From positions 62,001 through 126,000 of the forward strand of contig CAYOEV010000002.1 of the NCBI GenBank assembly GCA_964403075.1: a DNA stretch of 64,000 nt. Direction: 5' to 3'. Under the pieces are notes generated by a model. The model saw only the letters and a list, made by a program, of their open reading frames with translations. It searched no databases and was not told the DNA's origin. Position numbers and translations under genes: made by a program. The first letter of the stretch is position 1. The number at the start of each line of letters is the position of its first letter. Source of the stretch: CAYOEV01 sp964403075 (GTDB lineage: Bacteria > Bacteroidota > Bacteroidia > Cytophagales > Cyclobacteriaceae). This document shows, piece after piece, positions 26,855 to 36,803 of this stretch.

Positions 26855-29800
26855 CTAGCGGATCAATGTAATGCTACCAAATTGTTCCTGTTGGCCGATG
26901 GTGCTGTCTAAGGTAGAAGAAAACCTCATCACATAAGTATATGCACCTGGAGGCAAAATTGTTCCATTGCGTGTGCCTTCCCAGGCAAAATTCATTGAAT
27001 TAGATTTGAAAACAGGTTCTCCCCATCGATTGAAAATGACAATTTCAAAATCCCTGACTGCAGGATTTGGGATTACGCTGAACACATCATTAAGTCCGTC
27101 TCCATTGGGGGTAAACGCATTGGGTGCCACCACAGAAGGGGTACAGTCGTCTCTTACGACGACCTGAAAGGTAGCACAAGTAAAACCGTTGAATACCGTT
27201 ACCTCATAAGTGCCTGTCGCTGCCACATTCAATACCCGATCTGTACTGATTACGGCCGGATTCGGAACGAGCGTCCACTCATAGCTATTAAACACACCCG
27301 GATCCAAATCTACTGTAGGGTCTTCCGGGTCTAAACTACAGAAGCTGGTACGCGGTGGTAGTAAAAAGTCGTCTTCCGTAATTGGTGTTAAAATGACATC
27401 AAAAACATCAGTGACCCGACAGGTGCCGGAAAGATTATTCACCGCTACTGTGTATGGCCCTTCGTCATCTACCGATATCACTGGATCAGTGCCTACCACC
27501 TGTCCGCTGGCATTGGTCCACTGATACACTACTTCGGGCGCGTCGGTGGTGACCACGGCTTCCAAAAACACAGACCCTTCGTCTTCACAATCCGGGGCTG
27601 CGCTGATGACCACTTCAATCTCATCAGCTACACCCACTGACACATCTGCCGAACTCACTGCACAGCCCGTGGCCTGGTCCCTGACAGTTACAAAATAGAT
27701 GCCCGTCTCTTCAATGGTGATTTGTGGTCCTTGCTGACCGGTATTCCATAAGTAGGTAAACGGCCCACTACCGCCCGCCAGATTGGCCTGGAGCATGCGC
27801 TGACCGTCACATAATGCTCCTAAAGTATCTATCAGGACCGTTGGCGCTGTGTTGAATTGCACCTCTATACTGTCTCTGAGGTCACAAAAACCGACGCCCG
27901 AAGCGATAAAAACGTAGGTGCCACTTTGATCCACCGCCACAGCCGTTCCATCCCCATTTAAACCCAGAATATTTCCGTCAGGGGTAGACCAGAAGAAATT
28001 CACCGCATCGGTGGTGGTCACGCGAATGGAATCGGTAACCCCGCAAAAGCTCTGAATGGCATCGAAGGTCACAATTGGTTGGGCATTTAGTTGATTGACC
28101 GTCACTATTTCCTGTTCGATGCATGGATCGATGGCTACGGTGGCATCTTCCGCCAACAGGGTAAACGTGCCCGGATCCAGATTGGAAACGGTAAACGGTG
28201 ATGTAATTGCATTGAATACCTGTGTAACTCCGGCCTCATCCGACACCTCCAAATTAATGCTTGCCACCGCAAAAGTGAGGTCAATACTGCTGGTGCCCGG
28301 ACAGCCATCGATAGGCGTAGCCACCAAATTGATCGTACTTGTGGCATCCTCCACACCCACGACTTCATTGCGCACACAGCCTGTAACCATATTTTCTACC
28401 GAAATCGTGTAGGCGCCAGCCTCCAAACCCACCAAAGGAGGCAGTGCACCTGATGGGGGCACATCCACATTCAGGGGACCAAAAGAATACCCACCCGGAC
28501 CAGATGCCGAGTAATTGAAATTGCCCGTACTGTTGATGGTAATGTCTATGCTTCCGTCCGCCTGGTCACAATCTGACGTGGGGTTCGAACTTGCCGTGAT
28601 ATCCGGTGTCTCCTGAACAGTTACCTCCAGGGTGTCACGACCCACACAAAGGGTAATGGGATCGATAATTTCCGCCGTGTACTCAAAAACACCCGGGACG
28701 TCCAGGTCAATCGGCAGTGTTCGGTTATTCCCCACTACCACTCCATCAATTCGCCAGGTATAACTGGCACCTGGATTGCCTGCATCCAGGTCAGATGGAT
28801 TTTCGTCCTGACAGTAGCGGACATCAGGACCCAACTCCAAAATAGGTCTGCCGTCTACAATCGCCGTACTTCTGGTTTCTGATTGACACCCATTGGCATC
28901 GATGATGAAAACTTCCAACAGAGCGGGTTGAGAAACCGTGATGGTTCTGCTGGTATCTCCTGTGGACCAACGGTAGCTAAAATCCGGACGATCGATGGGC
29001 CAGGCAGACAGCTGAATGGGGCCGTCACAGAGCGCTGTATCGAACGGTACAGTAGGCACCTCGGGCAGGGCATTCACGGTGACCTGAGTGAAAATAACCG
29101 TGTCTATATCGCAACGATTACTCAGTGTAAGAACCACCGGATAGGTGCCGGGCGCTGCATAGGTGTGCACCGTATCTTGTCCCGTGATTTCCGGCGTCCC
29201 GTCGCCGAAATTCCAGGTAAACTCTTCGATAAATGGATCCCTCCCAGCTGCACTAAATCGCGTGGGCAAGCCCAGACAACCTGGAGACACCTCTACCCCG
29301 GCAACCTGTGGACTGGTGACCTGATTTTGTGCAAAATTGGGTAATCCCAGGCGACTGGTTCGGGTAAGTAGATCAAAGCCGTCCGGATCAAAAGCCGCAC
29401 CCCCATCATCACCTGGTGGTGTATTGATAGTTCCTAGCGAACTAGCATTGTCTTTGGCCATGTAGAGTACTCCGTCTGGGCCTGTCTGTAAAGTGCCGTA
29501 ATTATTTCCTTGCGGATAACCATCAAATTTCGTGGCCTGTATATCAGCCGATGCATTGGTGGCATTAATGCTATCGAGATCATACTGAATCAATTTCGAA
29601 TTGCCCGATCGTGTAGTCACGTAAAGCCGGCTGCCGTCATTCGAGAACTCCAGGCCATAAGCAGGGTCAGTCTCCAATAAATCCACCGTCCTGGGATTGG
29701 ATATTGCACCCGCATCAAAATCAAATATCTCTAATTCGCTACTTCCCGTTTGCGGACGAAGGGTGCCTACGTAGGTGGTACCTAATCCAAATTTCAAGGC

Positions 29801-32038
29801 ACCAGACGCCTGTATCTCATCTGTAGCCTCGTGAATCGATCCTACAGGAGAAAAAAATGGGTTGCCCACCCCTTCTCCTGAAATGGGAAAAGCCAGAAAT
29901 TCGTTGCTGCCAAAGGCATGGGACAACAACCAGCCAGCTCCCGTTTGTGCACTGCCCGTCAATTTCTCGGTGCTTGCGGAAATAAATCCAATGTCTTTAA
30001 TCACCACTTCTCCCCTTGCCGAATCGCCTTTCATGTCTACCAACGATACCTTACCCGTGTAGCTATTGTCTCCATAGACTTCTTCGGTCGTGAAAATGTA
30101 GAAAAAAGTGGTTTCGTCTTCAAAGGGAACGATGAGGGCCGATTGCGTACTGGTTGAATCGCCACCAATATTATCACCACCAGCCATTACCTGATGGTCA
30201 CGATTCCAAACGGTACTGCCATTGGTGTAGAAAAGTAAATTGCCATCGATATCCGAAATGGTGGCGCACCCTTCTGCAGAAAACATGTTATTGTCATCGG
30301 TAAGTGCCGTGGCGCCATTGTTGAAATCGATGCCAGCAAATTCCCCGAAATACCATTGATTGGATCGCTGTCGCGTAATTCCATATTCATTTACTTCAAT
30401 TTCGTCATAGGCCTGGCAACCTTCCGGGCCGGTTACTTCCACCCAGTAAGTACCAGCGGTGTCCACTTGAATCAGTGGGGTGACCTGCCCGGTATTCCAG
30501 AGATAACTTATCCCAGAAGCAGTGGTTGCGTCGAGGGTCAAAATTTCATTGACACAGATGGTGGTGTCGTTACCCAGGTCCACCTGGGCAGTATTGTTCA
30601 ATATCTGCACTGCCTCAGAGTAGGTCTGGGAAATTCCCGCCACTGTGGCTGTGAGGTTGACGGTGAAGCTTCCTGCCGTATCAAAGGCATGGTTGGCGAT
30701 CATGCCGTCAAAAGTGGCGCCATCACCAAAATTCCATTCCAGACTTTCGGGAATGGGATCTACCAATGGGAAGAATTTCGTGGTCTGTTCAAAACAAACC
30801 TCTGCAAATTCAAAATCAAGTGTTACGAAAGAAAAATTGTAAGGCGCCGAAAAGCTGGAAAACTGTCGCCCCCCGAAGTCAACATCAAAAACCTCAGACG
30901 CATAGTTCAGTGAATCAAATAGCTCATTGGGATTGGTAATGCGGGCCAGTCTGAAAGGACCGCCACCCGTTTCCTGATAGAGGTGATACAGTTGACCATC
31001 CGGTGCGTTTTGTAAGCCAAGGCTTCGGAAAATAGAGGGGCTTATCAAGGCAGTTAAATTTGGGGTGGTTGCGGCCAGATCAAACTGATAGAGGTTGGCG
31101 TCCAGTGCGGCTGAACCAAACCGGCTGATGTAGAGACGGCTGCCATCAGGAGACCATGCCACATCATAAACCGCTTCCCCCAGTCCGTCGTCAAATCCCG
31201 AGTTGGGAATATTTTGCCTGCCTATTGGATTTTCAGTCAGCAAGCCGCTGACCGGATCGAAATTAAGCAACCTTACATTTCTATTGGCCAATTGTGGAGC
31301 AATGGCCAGAAAAGTAGAATCCCGGTTGAAAGCAAAATGAGCCGCTGCAGCGCCTGGATTGTCCACTGTACTGCCGAGAGCCGGAAAGGTACTGGTGGGT
31401 CCCGGTGAGGGTCCGTTAATGGAAGTCACCCGATAATCAAAAGAGACCCGGTCTTGGGTGATGAGCCAGAACTGGTTGCCGTCCCCATTGGGTACGATCA
31501 GCATGCCTTCGGCCGGATTTACCAAGGGAGTAGCCAAGGAATTATTAGCAGAGACCACCTCGCCAAGCGGGAACTGCGCGCTGCCGTTGCCCGGAAGGTT
31601 GGCGTCGACAATGGTGTAGCGGACTTCGTTGGTGCCCGTAGGGTCATTGGTGAAAATGAAATATTGACCCGGATTGCCGGGTACCGGACAGCTTACTGCC
31701 GGTACATTGATGGTGTTGTCACCATCCAGAGGGGTGGGCAGCAGGTTGTGGCGTCCATCAAATAAGTCAGCGCCATCTGTATAAAAAAGCAAATTCCCAG
31801 AAAACTGATCCGTAATCACCGATGCCCCGGCCGCACCGAAAGGCGTGGCCTGGTCGTTTTCAAGCGTGACATCCCGCCCATTTCGATCGAATTGTAATCT
31901 TTCAGTTGAGTTGCCAAAATACCAACGGGTTTCTGTGACTACCTGTGCAGACAGCGATGCAGCAAAAGTGAAGAGGCATCCTACCAGCAACCATTTATAC
32001 CAAAAAACAGACAGCAAGCGAGTAGGGTTACGGGTCAT
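26855..32038 (-). CDS. Giant type IX-secreted surface protein with PKD domains and CHU_C (type B) tail
   Basis: 1727 residues. After a signal peptide come two similar modules: a propeller-like domain beginning RWYFGNSTERLQFD (about residue 38) and QWYFGEFAGIDFN (about 560), each followed by a PKD domain with WNFGDG (about 440 and 945). Ig-like repeats with Cys pairs fill residues about 1040-1630. The C-terminal about 95 residues (APNAFTPNGDGLNDVF, IFNRWGEPVFKS, GAYTYVMRF) are the gliding-motility-associated domain that sends proteins through the type IX system. It is divergent from porP, a type B cargo partner. It is a likely adhesin. Confidence 0.88.
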   Translation of the reverse strand: MTRNPTRLLSVFWYKWLLVGCLFTFAASLSAQVVTETRWYFGNSTERLQFDRNGRDVTLENDQATPFGAAGASVITDQFSGNLLFYTDGADLFDGRHNLLPTPLDGDNTINVPAVSCPVPGNPGQYFIFTNDPTGTNEVRYTIVDANLPGNGSAQFPLGEVVSANNSLATPLVNPAEGMLIVPNGDGNQFWLITQDRVSFDYRVTSINGPSPGPTSTFPALGSTVDNPGAAAAHFAFNRDSTFLAIAPQLANRNVRLLNFDPVSGLLTENPIGRQNIPNSGFDDGLGEAVYDVAWSPDGSRLYISRFGSAALDANLYQFDLAATTPNLTALISPSIFRSLGLQNAPDGQLYHLYQETGGGPFRLARITNPNELFDSLNYASEVFDVDFGGRQFSSFSAPYNFSFVTLDFEFAEVCFEQTTKFFPLVDPIPESLEWNFGDGATFDGMIANHAFDTAGSFTVNLTATVAGISQTYSEAVQILNNTAQVDLGNDTTICVNEILTLDATTASGISYLWNTGQVTPLIQVDTAGTYWVEVTGPEGCQAYDEIEVNEYGITRQRSNQWYFGEFAGIDFNNGATALTDDNNMFSAEGCATISDIDGNLLFYTNGSTVWNRDHQVMAGGDNIGGDSTSTQSALIVPFEDETTFFYIFTTEEVYGDNSYTGKVSLVDMKGDSARGEVVIKDIGFISASTEKLTGSAQTGAGWLLSHAFGSNEFLAFPISGEGVGNPFFSPVGSIHEATDEIQASGALKFGLGTTYVGTLRPQTGSSELEIFDFDAGAISNPRTVDLLETDPAYGLEFSNDGSRLYVTTRSGNSKLIQYDLDSINATNASADIQATKFDGYPQGNNYGTLQTGPDGVLYMAKDNASSLGTINTPPGDDGGAAFDPDGFDLLTRTSRLGLPNFAQNQVTSPQVAGVEVSPGCLGLPTRFSAAGRDPFIEEFTWNFGDGTPEITGQDTVHTYAAPGTYPVVLTLSNRCDIDTVIFTQVTVNALPEVPTVPFDTALCDGPIQLSAWPIDRPDFSYRWSTGDTSRTITVSQPALLEVFIIDANGCQSETRSTAIVDGRPILELGPDVRYCQDENPSDLDAGNPGASYTWRIDGVVVGNNRTLPIDLDVPGVFEYTAEIIDPITLCVGRDTLEVTVQETPDITASSNPTSDCDQADGSIDITINSTGNFNYSASGPGGYSFGPLNVDVPPSGALPPLVGLEAGAYTISVENMVTGCVRNEVVGVEDATSTINLVATPIDGCPGTSSIDLTFAVASINLEVSDEAGVTQVFNAITSPFTVSNLDPGTFTLLAEDATVAIDPCIEQEIVTVNQLNAQPIVTFDAIQSFCGVTDSIRVTTTDAVNFFWSTPDGNILGLNGDGTAVAVDQSGTYVFIASGVGFCDLRDSIEVQFNTAPTVLIDTLGALCDGQRMLQANLAGGSGPFTYLWNTGQQGPQITIEETGIYFVTVRDQATGCAVSSADVSVGVADEIEVVISAAPDCEDEGSVFLEAVVTTDAPEVVYQWTNASGQVVGTDPVISVDDEGPYTVAVNNLSGTCRVTDVFDVILTPITEDDFLLPPRTSFCSLDPEDPTVDLDPGVFNSYEWTLVPNPAVISTDRVLNVAATGTYEVTVFNGFTCATFQVVVRDDCTPSVVAPNAFTPNGDGLNDVFSVIPNPAVRDFEIVIFNRWGEPVFKSNSMNFAWEGTRNGTILPPGAYTYVMRFSSTLDSTIGQQEQFGSITLIR

Positions 32039-32057
32039 TTAATGATATTGATTACGA

Positions 32058-32065
32058 CAAAAGTA
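32058..32065 (-). promoter_or_regulatory. -7 box for the surface-protein operon
   Basis: On the minus strand the sequence is TACTTTTG, an exact TAnnTTTG match 20 bases before the start codon of the giant surface protein. No convincing -33 element was seen at the usual spacing. Confidence 0.45.
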
Positions 32066-32176
32066 AAAAAAGGGTAAAATCTTAACGACGCTTTTCTCGT
32101 TACATAACGTGACATCAGGGGCTTTCGTCGCTTCTTCTACAGTTATTTTGGTAATTTCACCCGTGTAAATTCAGTT

Positions 32177-33208
32177 ATGCGTAGCGTTTTAGTAGGCTGG
32201 CTTTTTTGTTTCCTCCTTTTCACCGGACTGCCCGCTGAGGCGCAGGACCCGCAATATTCCCAATATTACGCGGCACCTTTGACTGTAAATCCGGCCCTGG
32301 TGGGCATTCACCAGAAAGGCAGTTTTGGGGTGAATTACCGTAACCAATGGCCCAATCTGGATGCCAATTTTCAGACAACTTCGGCTTACGTAGATTACCA
32401 TTTCGAGGAATACGCAAGTAGCCTTGGGCTTTTGATACAGCAAGACCGTGAAGGGGTGGTGGGCCTGCAATCCACACAAATCGGACTACAATATGCTTAC
32501 CAGGTACGAATCAACTATGATTGGACCTTTCGCCCGGGAGTGGAGGTGGCTTACTATATGAGAGACATCAATTTCGACAAACTGACCTTCGGCGATCAGT
32601 TCGATGCCAACGGATTGGTAAACCCAGTATCAGCAGAAGCCTTCAATACCGGTTTGCAAGCCAATTTCTTCGACCTCTCCATGGGTGGTATTCTTTTCAA
32701 TGAATTCGTATGGTTGGGTGGCTCGGTACATCATATCACCGAGCCCAATCAGTCGCTGTTGGATGAACAGGCAAGACTGCCCAAACGGGTATCGGTCCAC
32801 GGTGGCATTCGCATTCCTTTTTCTGCCATGTCCCGTAGAGGCGGCACCAGTGCCCGGGAACGCAGTCTCACACCCACTTTCAATTACCGGGCGCAAGGCG
32901 AATTTGACCAACTGGATTTGGGCGCTTTTGTCACATTGCAACCTCTCCTCCTTGGTGTATGGTATCGGGGCCTACCTATCAAGCGAGTGGATAATGTAGT
33001 GAATAGTGAGTCGCTTATCTTCATGATCGGTCTTCAACAGGACCGCACCAGCTTCGGCTACAGTTATGATTATACTTTGTCAAATTTAGGGCCAGGCACT
33101 GGCGGTGCGCATGAATTATCTTTCACTTACCTTTTTAGCCTCGCCGATCCCAGGAAACCACCCAGAGAGGTGCGTGAGCTGCGGTGTCCGGTACCATTTA
33201 TTTTTTAA
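32177..33208 (+). CDS. Type IX secretion system PorP/SprF-family outer-membrane protein
   Basis: 343 residues with a signal peptide (MRSVLVGWLFCFLLFTGLPAEAQ) followed by the family hallmark DPQYSQYYAAPLTVNPALVG. The rest is a beta-barrel pattern of alternating strands, ending SFTYLFSLADP. PorP/SprF proteins help type IX cargo with the type B (CHU_C) tail reach or stay on the surface. The divergent neighbour carries exactly that tail, so this is probably its dedicated partner. The stop codon TAA overlaps the ATG of the next frame. Confidence 0.93.
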   Translation: MRSVLVGWLFCFLLFTGLPAEAQDPQYSQYYAAPLTVNPALVGIHQKGSFGVNYRNQWPNLDANFQTTSAYVDYHFEEYASSLGLLIQQDREGVVGLQSTQIGLQYAYQVRINYDWTFRPGVEVAYYMRDINFDKLTFGDQFDANGLVNPVSAEAFNTGLQANFFDLSMGGILFNEFVWLGGSVHHITEPNQSLLDEQARLPKRVSVHGGIRIPFSAMSRRGGTSARERSLTPTFNYRAQGEFDQLDLGAFVTLQPLLLGVWYRGLPIKRVDNVVNSESLIFMIGLQQDRTSFGYSYDYTLSNLGPGTGGAHELSFTYLFSLADPRKPPREVRELRCPVPFIF

Positions 33209-33588
33209 TGCAGGTTTGGCTGGCAGGCTTTACCATCCATTCACTAGGTAATTCCCTTTACCTTACAGGAACCGCTCATCTGACACATGAATCCTTAGAC
33301 GCAGAAGTGTTTTTCAAAGATCCTCTGCAGGAAAAACGTATATTCCTCAAGGCGCGACTCCTCATTACCGGAGATTTGTTTGAAAGCGTCAACCAAGGTG
33401 CCTAGCAATTACTTGACAGCCAAATCGAACAAATTCATTTAATTTCAGACCAGGACCTTTCGCATCTTTCTTTTCCTGACCGACTGGTGGCCGTCGGTCT
33501 TGGCAGGGAATTTGAGCATGTTGAACGTAAGGACAGGTATCGGGCAATGGCTATCCTGGAAGCAGTACAGGTCGATCCGAAATACTAA
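33208..33588 (+). pseudogene. Gene coupled to porP, interrupted by one in-frame TAG
   Basis: The ATG overlaps the porP stop (TAATG). The frame runs 65 codons to a TAG at 33403-33405 and then stays open without shift for 60 more codons to a TAA at 33586-33588. The two halves (ending LFESVNQGA, resuming QLLDSQIEQIHL) read like one protein of about 126 residues with similar composition. There is no signal peptide, no Cys, and no family I recognise. Most likely it is a recent nonsense mutation or an assembly/sequence error. A functional 65-residue product is also possible. Confidence 0.55.
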
Positions 33589-33748
33589 GATCGGCTACTG
33601 GGCTTAAATTGGAACGATTAGTATGAATAATTTCGGTTTTTGATTACTTTTCCTTAGGCCTTTTGCTTATTAATAATTGAGTAATTCAGCGTCCTACGAA
33701 GACCTTGAATAGCACGTATAATTGTAATGTAATTCAAGACTAAAAAAC

Positions 33749-34174
33749 ATGAAAAAAGCCCTAATTTTTTTACTCTTTCTCATGAGCATGGTAGGTCAAA
33801 GCCTTGCCCAAAACGAATGGGTCGCCTGTCGGATGCCGGCCAACATCATTGGTAAGTGGGAACAGGACAACAATACGTTTGTTTCCATCAACCAAGGTAC
33901 GGTGGCCTATGTATCTGAGAATGATGCTTTCAATTTCAACGTAACAGGTGTTTATCGCCACTCAGGGCGCATCATGATTGTAGGCATCGGCGTTAAGAAA
34001 ACCGAATGGGGCGAGGAGCCTACTCAACTTACCCTTATGGTCAGGGCCGGCTATGGTGCGAATGTCATTGAGGTGGCACCCAATGACTCTTTCACAACGA
34101 GCGAGGTGTTTGCCAAGGCTTCTGAGAACCAGCTGAGTTTACAAAGTGAGTTGGGCTATGCCCACAGCCGATAA
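33749..34174 (+). CDS. Small exported protein of unknown function
   Basis: 141 residues with a signal peptide (MKKALIFLLFLMSMVGQSLAQ). The mature part (about 120 residues) is beta-rich with blocks such as IIGKWEQDNNTFVSI and GTVAYVSENDAFNFNVTG. The IGKW opening recalls lipocalin-like small secreted domains, but I cannot assign a family. A strong terminator follows. It stands as its own unit. Confidence 0.7.
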   Translation: MKKALIFLLFLMSMVGQSLAQNEWVACRMPANIIGKWEQDNNTFVSINQGTVAYVSENDAFNFNVTGVYRHSGRIMIVGIGVKKTEWGEEPTQLTLMVRAGYGANVIEVAPNDSFTTSEVFAKASENQLSLQSELGYAHSR

Positions 34175-34219
34175 GACATTGTGTTTTGTTTCTAGTTTTT
34201 AGTTTGGGTAATAATTTGG

Positions 34220-34246
34220 CCCCGGCATCACTGTCGGGGTTTTTTT
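34220..34246 (+). terminator. Terminator after the 141-residue exported protein gene
   Basis: CCCCGGCA pairs with TGTCGGGG around TCAC and is followed by seven T. The T-run touches the stop codon of the convergent nadE gene. Confidence 0.85.
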
Positions 34247-36062
34247 ATTCTACCTTCGGCTGTTTGGCAGACAGTATCGGATGACGCATCCAACTCCTTG
34301 AATCCAGACTGTAAGTATCCAAATGGAAAGCTGGTGCATATCGCTCACGCTTCCATTGATTGCGTGTCCATAAAACAAAAAACCGGTCCACCCATGACCG
34401 GGCCTGGTCGCTTCCGTGTACTTTCGATAATGCATTCAGAATCGCATCTGGTGATTCCTGCCTCAGGACAAAGGCCTCCTCTATCTGTTGCAGGATGTCA
34501 TAAGGCATCAAGTCTCCTTCATCCGTTTGGTGGTCATGAGCAGGCCTTAATTCTGCCGTGGGAGCCAGTGCGTTTACGTGTCGCAAAGCGGCATAACCCA
34601 ACTTCTTTTCTGCATACTTCAACCACTGCCTGACGAAGGGTTTACCCACGCCGGCTATCGGAGAGAGGCTACCGCTTGTATCCCCATCCATGGTGGTGTA
34701 ACCCACAGCCCCTTCACTTCGATTTGAAGTGGCCAATAACAGCGCGTTACGCTCGTTGGCCAACATCCAGATAATGGGAGAGCGAGCCCTTGCCTGGATA
34801 TTTTGTAGGGTCACGTCGTCTTTTTCCCAAGTCAAAGGACGACCCAGGGCCTTTTCGATCTTTTGGGTGTACCCGTAAACTTCGTCGTCTATCCCCCAAT
34901 GGTAAAAAGTAGCGCCCAACGAATTCGCCAGTTCTTCGGCGGCATGAAGCGTTTCAGTGGAGGAGTTTTTTGTTTCCTGATAAGCCGTGGTCAACAATTG
35001 AGAAATTATTGCCCGCTCATCGGCCATATTTGAATAACCAATTTTTCTCTGGAAGTCTTCCAGACCCAATTCAGCTACACCCCGACGAACCATCTCGGCA
35101 ACCATCACGGCCAACGTGCTGGAGTCTGCGCCCCCACTCAGCGAAAGCACGAAGCCACTACTCTTACTTTTTCGCATATAATCGAACAGCGCCAATGACA
35201 CGGCCTGCGGAAATTCCTCCATGGCACCGTCCAGGTGATCATAAAGTAATACTTCTGACTGTCCGGGGGCATCAAAATCCACATTCACGGCGTGCAAAGA
35301 GACCGGAAGATAAGATAATCGGGAAGCCGTAGCCAACAACCGACCCTTTTGTGCCACCATCACATCTCCATCGTAAATGATTTTACCCGCTTCATTGCCC
35401 AGCTGATTGGCATAAATGTATATGGTGTCGAGTTGCTCGGAACTGGAGCGGACCAGCTCCTTTCTGAAATCCTCTTTTTCAAAGGCAAAGTGTGAAGCAC
35501 TTGGATTCAGTACTACATCTGGTCGGACATTCAGGTGACAACCTGGTCTGTCTGCTCCGCGCCAGGCATCTTCGCAAATTTCGAAGGCCACTGTCAGAGA
35601 TCGCCATGTGGCAGTAATATGACCCATGGGATAGCTGTTTCCGTTCATTTTCACCTGCACCACCGACCCCGATGGCCAGGGCTCAAACCAGCGCGGTTCA
35701 TAATGCACCCCATCTTTGGGCAGGTGTTGTTTGGCATAAAAACCTTGTATAACGCCATCCGCAACAAATGCCAACACGTTATACCTGCTGGCTTCATACG
35801 CAAAAGGCAGTCCAAATACGGTAGCTATGCCGGAGGTTTCGGGCAACAATTCCATCAACACATCCAGCGCTCGCTGACTGACCCACGGATGTAGAAAAAG
35901 ATCTTCACAGCCATACCCGGTGATACACAATTCTGGTAAGCATAGCAGATCGATTTTTTCTTTTTTTGCTTTATGAAGGGCCTCGACGATATTCAACTTG
36001 TTGTTCTTCCAATCGAGCGGAATTTGATTGAGTGCGGCGCCTCCTAACTTATACTTACTCAT
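34245..36062 (-). CDS. nadE: Glutamine-dependent NAD+ synthetase
   Basis: 605 residues with two domains. The N-terminal nitrilase-type glutaminase (about 1-275) has the triad E44 (LPELCITGY), K111 (AKQHLP) and C163 (FEICEDAW). The C-terminal synthetase has the P-loop LSLSGGADSS near residue 305 and the block SNRSEGAVGYTTMDGD. It forms NAD from nicotinate adenine dinucleotide with glutamine as nitrogen source. Its ATG overlaps the rnc stop (ATGA), showing translational coupling. Confidence 0.96.
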   Translation of the reverse strand: MSKYKLGGAALNQIPLDWKNNKLNIVEALHKAKKEKIDLLCLPELCITGYGCEDLFLHPWVSQRALDVLMELLPETSGIATVFGLPFAYEASRYNVLAFVADGVIQGFYAKQHLPKDGVHYEPRWFEPWPSGSVVQVKMNGNSYPMGHITATWRSLTVAFEICEDAWRGADRPGCHLNVRPDVVLNPSASHFAFEKEDFRKELVRSSSEQLDTIYIYANQLGNEAGKIIYDGDVMVAQKGRLLATASRLSYLPVSLHAVNVDFDAPGQSEVLLYDHLDGAMEEFPQAVSLALFDYMRKSKSSGFVLSLSGGADSSTLAVMVAEMVRRGVAELGLEDFQRKIGYSNMADERAIISQLLTTAYQETKNSSTETLHAAEELANSLGATFYHWGIDDEVYGYTQKIEKALGRPLTWEKDDVTLQNIQARARSPIIWMLANERNALLLATSNRSEGAVGYTTMDGDTSGSLSPIAGVGKPFVRQWLKYAEKKLGYAALRHVNALAPTAELRPAHDHQTDEGDLMPYDILQQIEEAFVLRQESPDAILNALSKVHGSDQARSWVDRFFVLWTRNQWKRERYAPAFHLDTYSLDSRSWMRHPILSAKQPKVE

Positions 36063-36799
36063 TCTTCAACATTCAAAATACCCAAGGATCGCCTGGCGGC
36101 GTCCTGTTCAGCCTTCTTTTTGTTGAAACCATGCCCGATTTCGATAGGTTCGCCATCCACCATCACCTGCACGATGAACTGGCCATTGCTTTCCGATGGA
36201 TCATCCAGCAATTCAAAAGCTACTTGTCGATTTTCTTTTTGTGCCCATTCAATGATCTTACTTTTATGGTTGTAGGTGGTATTGATCAGCTCTTCAATGT
36301 CATAGTGCGGTTGAATGAGTTTCCTGATAATGAATGTTCGGGCAAACAGAAATCCTTGGTCCAGGTAGACAGCGCCCACAAGGGCTTCCAGTGCATCCCC
36401 ATACACGGATTTATGCCTGGGGCCACGGTGACGACTGAACTGAACCAACTGAGCCAGACCAATTTTTCTAGACAAATGGTTGAGCGCCTCCCGGCTTACG
36501 ATTCGGGCGCGCAACTCGGTGAGAAAACCTTCTTCTTTGTAAGGAAACCTGGCAAACAAGTACTCGGCAACCACCATCCCCAGAATGGCATCGCCCAAAT
36601 ATTCTAATCGCTCGTAAGAGTCTTTAATCCCATGGGTATTTCTTTGGGCCACACTGCTATGACGAAGGGATTGTTTATAAAGACCAAGATTTACGGGAAA
36701 ACGCCCGGTAATTAGCTTAAACCTATCGGCCAGTTGCCTGTCTCCTTTGGAAACCAGCGTTTTACTTAATTCACTGACCCGTTTTAATAAGCCGTACAC
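36059..36799 (-). CDS. rnc: Ribonuclease III
   Basis: A double-strand-specific RNase for rRNA and mRNA processing. The catalytic motif is ERLEYLGDAIL, with a second acidic pair at YGDALEALVGAVY, and a dsRNA-binding domain at the end (GFNKKKAEQDAARRSLG). The GTG at 36799 (MYGLLKRVSELS) gives 246 residues, the family norm, and avoids overlapping fabF. An in-frame ATG at 36856 would add 19 residues and overlap fabF by 53 bases. It is third in acpP-fabF-rnc-nadE. Confidence 0.94.
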   Translation of the reverse strand: MYGLLKRVSELSKTLVSKGDRQLADRFKLITGRFPVNLGLYKQSLRHSSVAQRNTHGIKDSYERLEYLGDAILGMVVAEYLFARFPYKEEGFLTELRARIVSREALNHLSRKIGLAQLVQFSRHRGPRHKSVYGDALEALVGAVYLDQGFLFARTFIIRKLIQPHYDIEELINTTYNHKSKIIEWAQKENRQVAFELLDDPSESNGQFIVQVMVDGEPIEIGHGFNKKKAEQDAARRSLGILNVEE

Positions 36800-36803
36800 G
36801 GAA

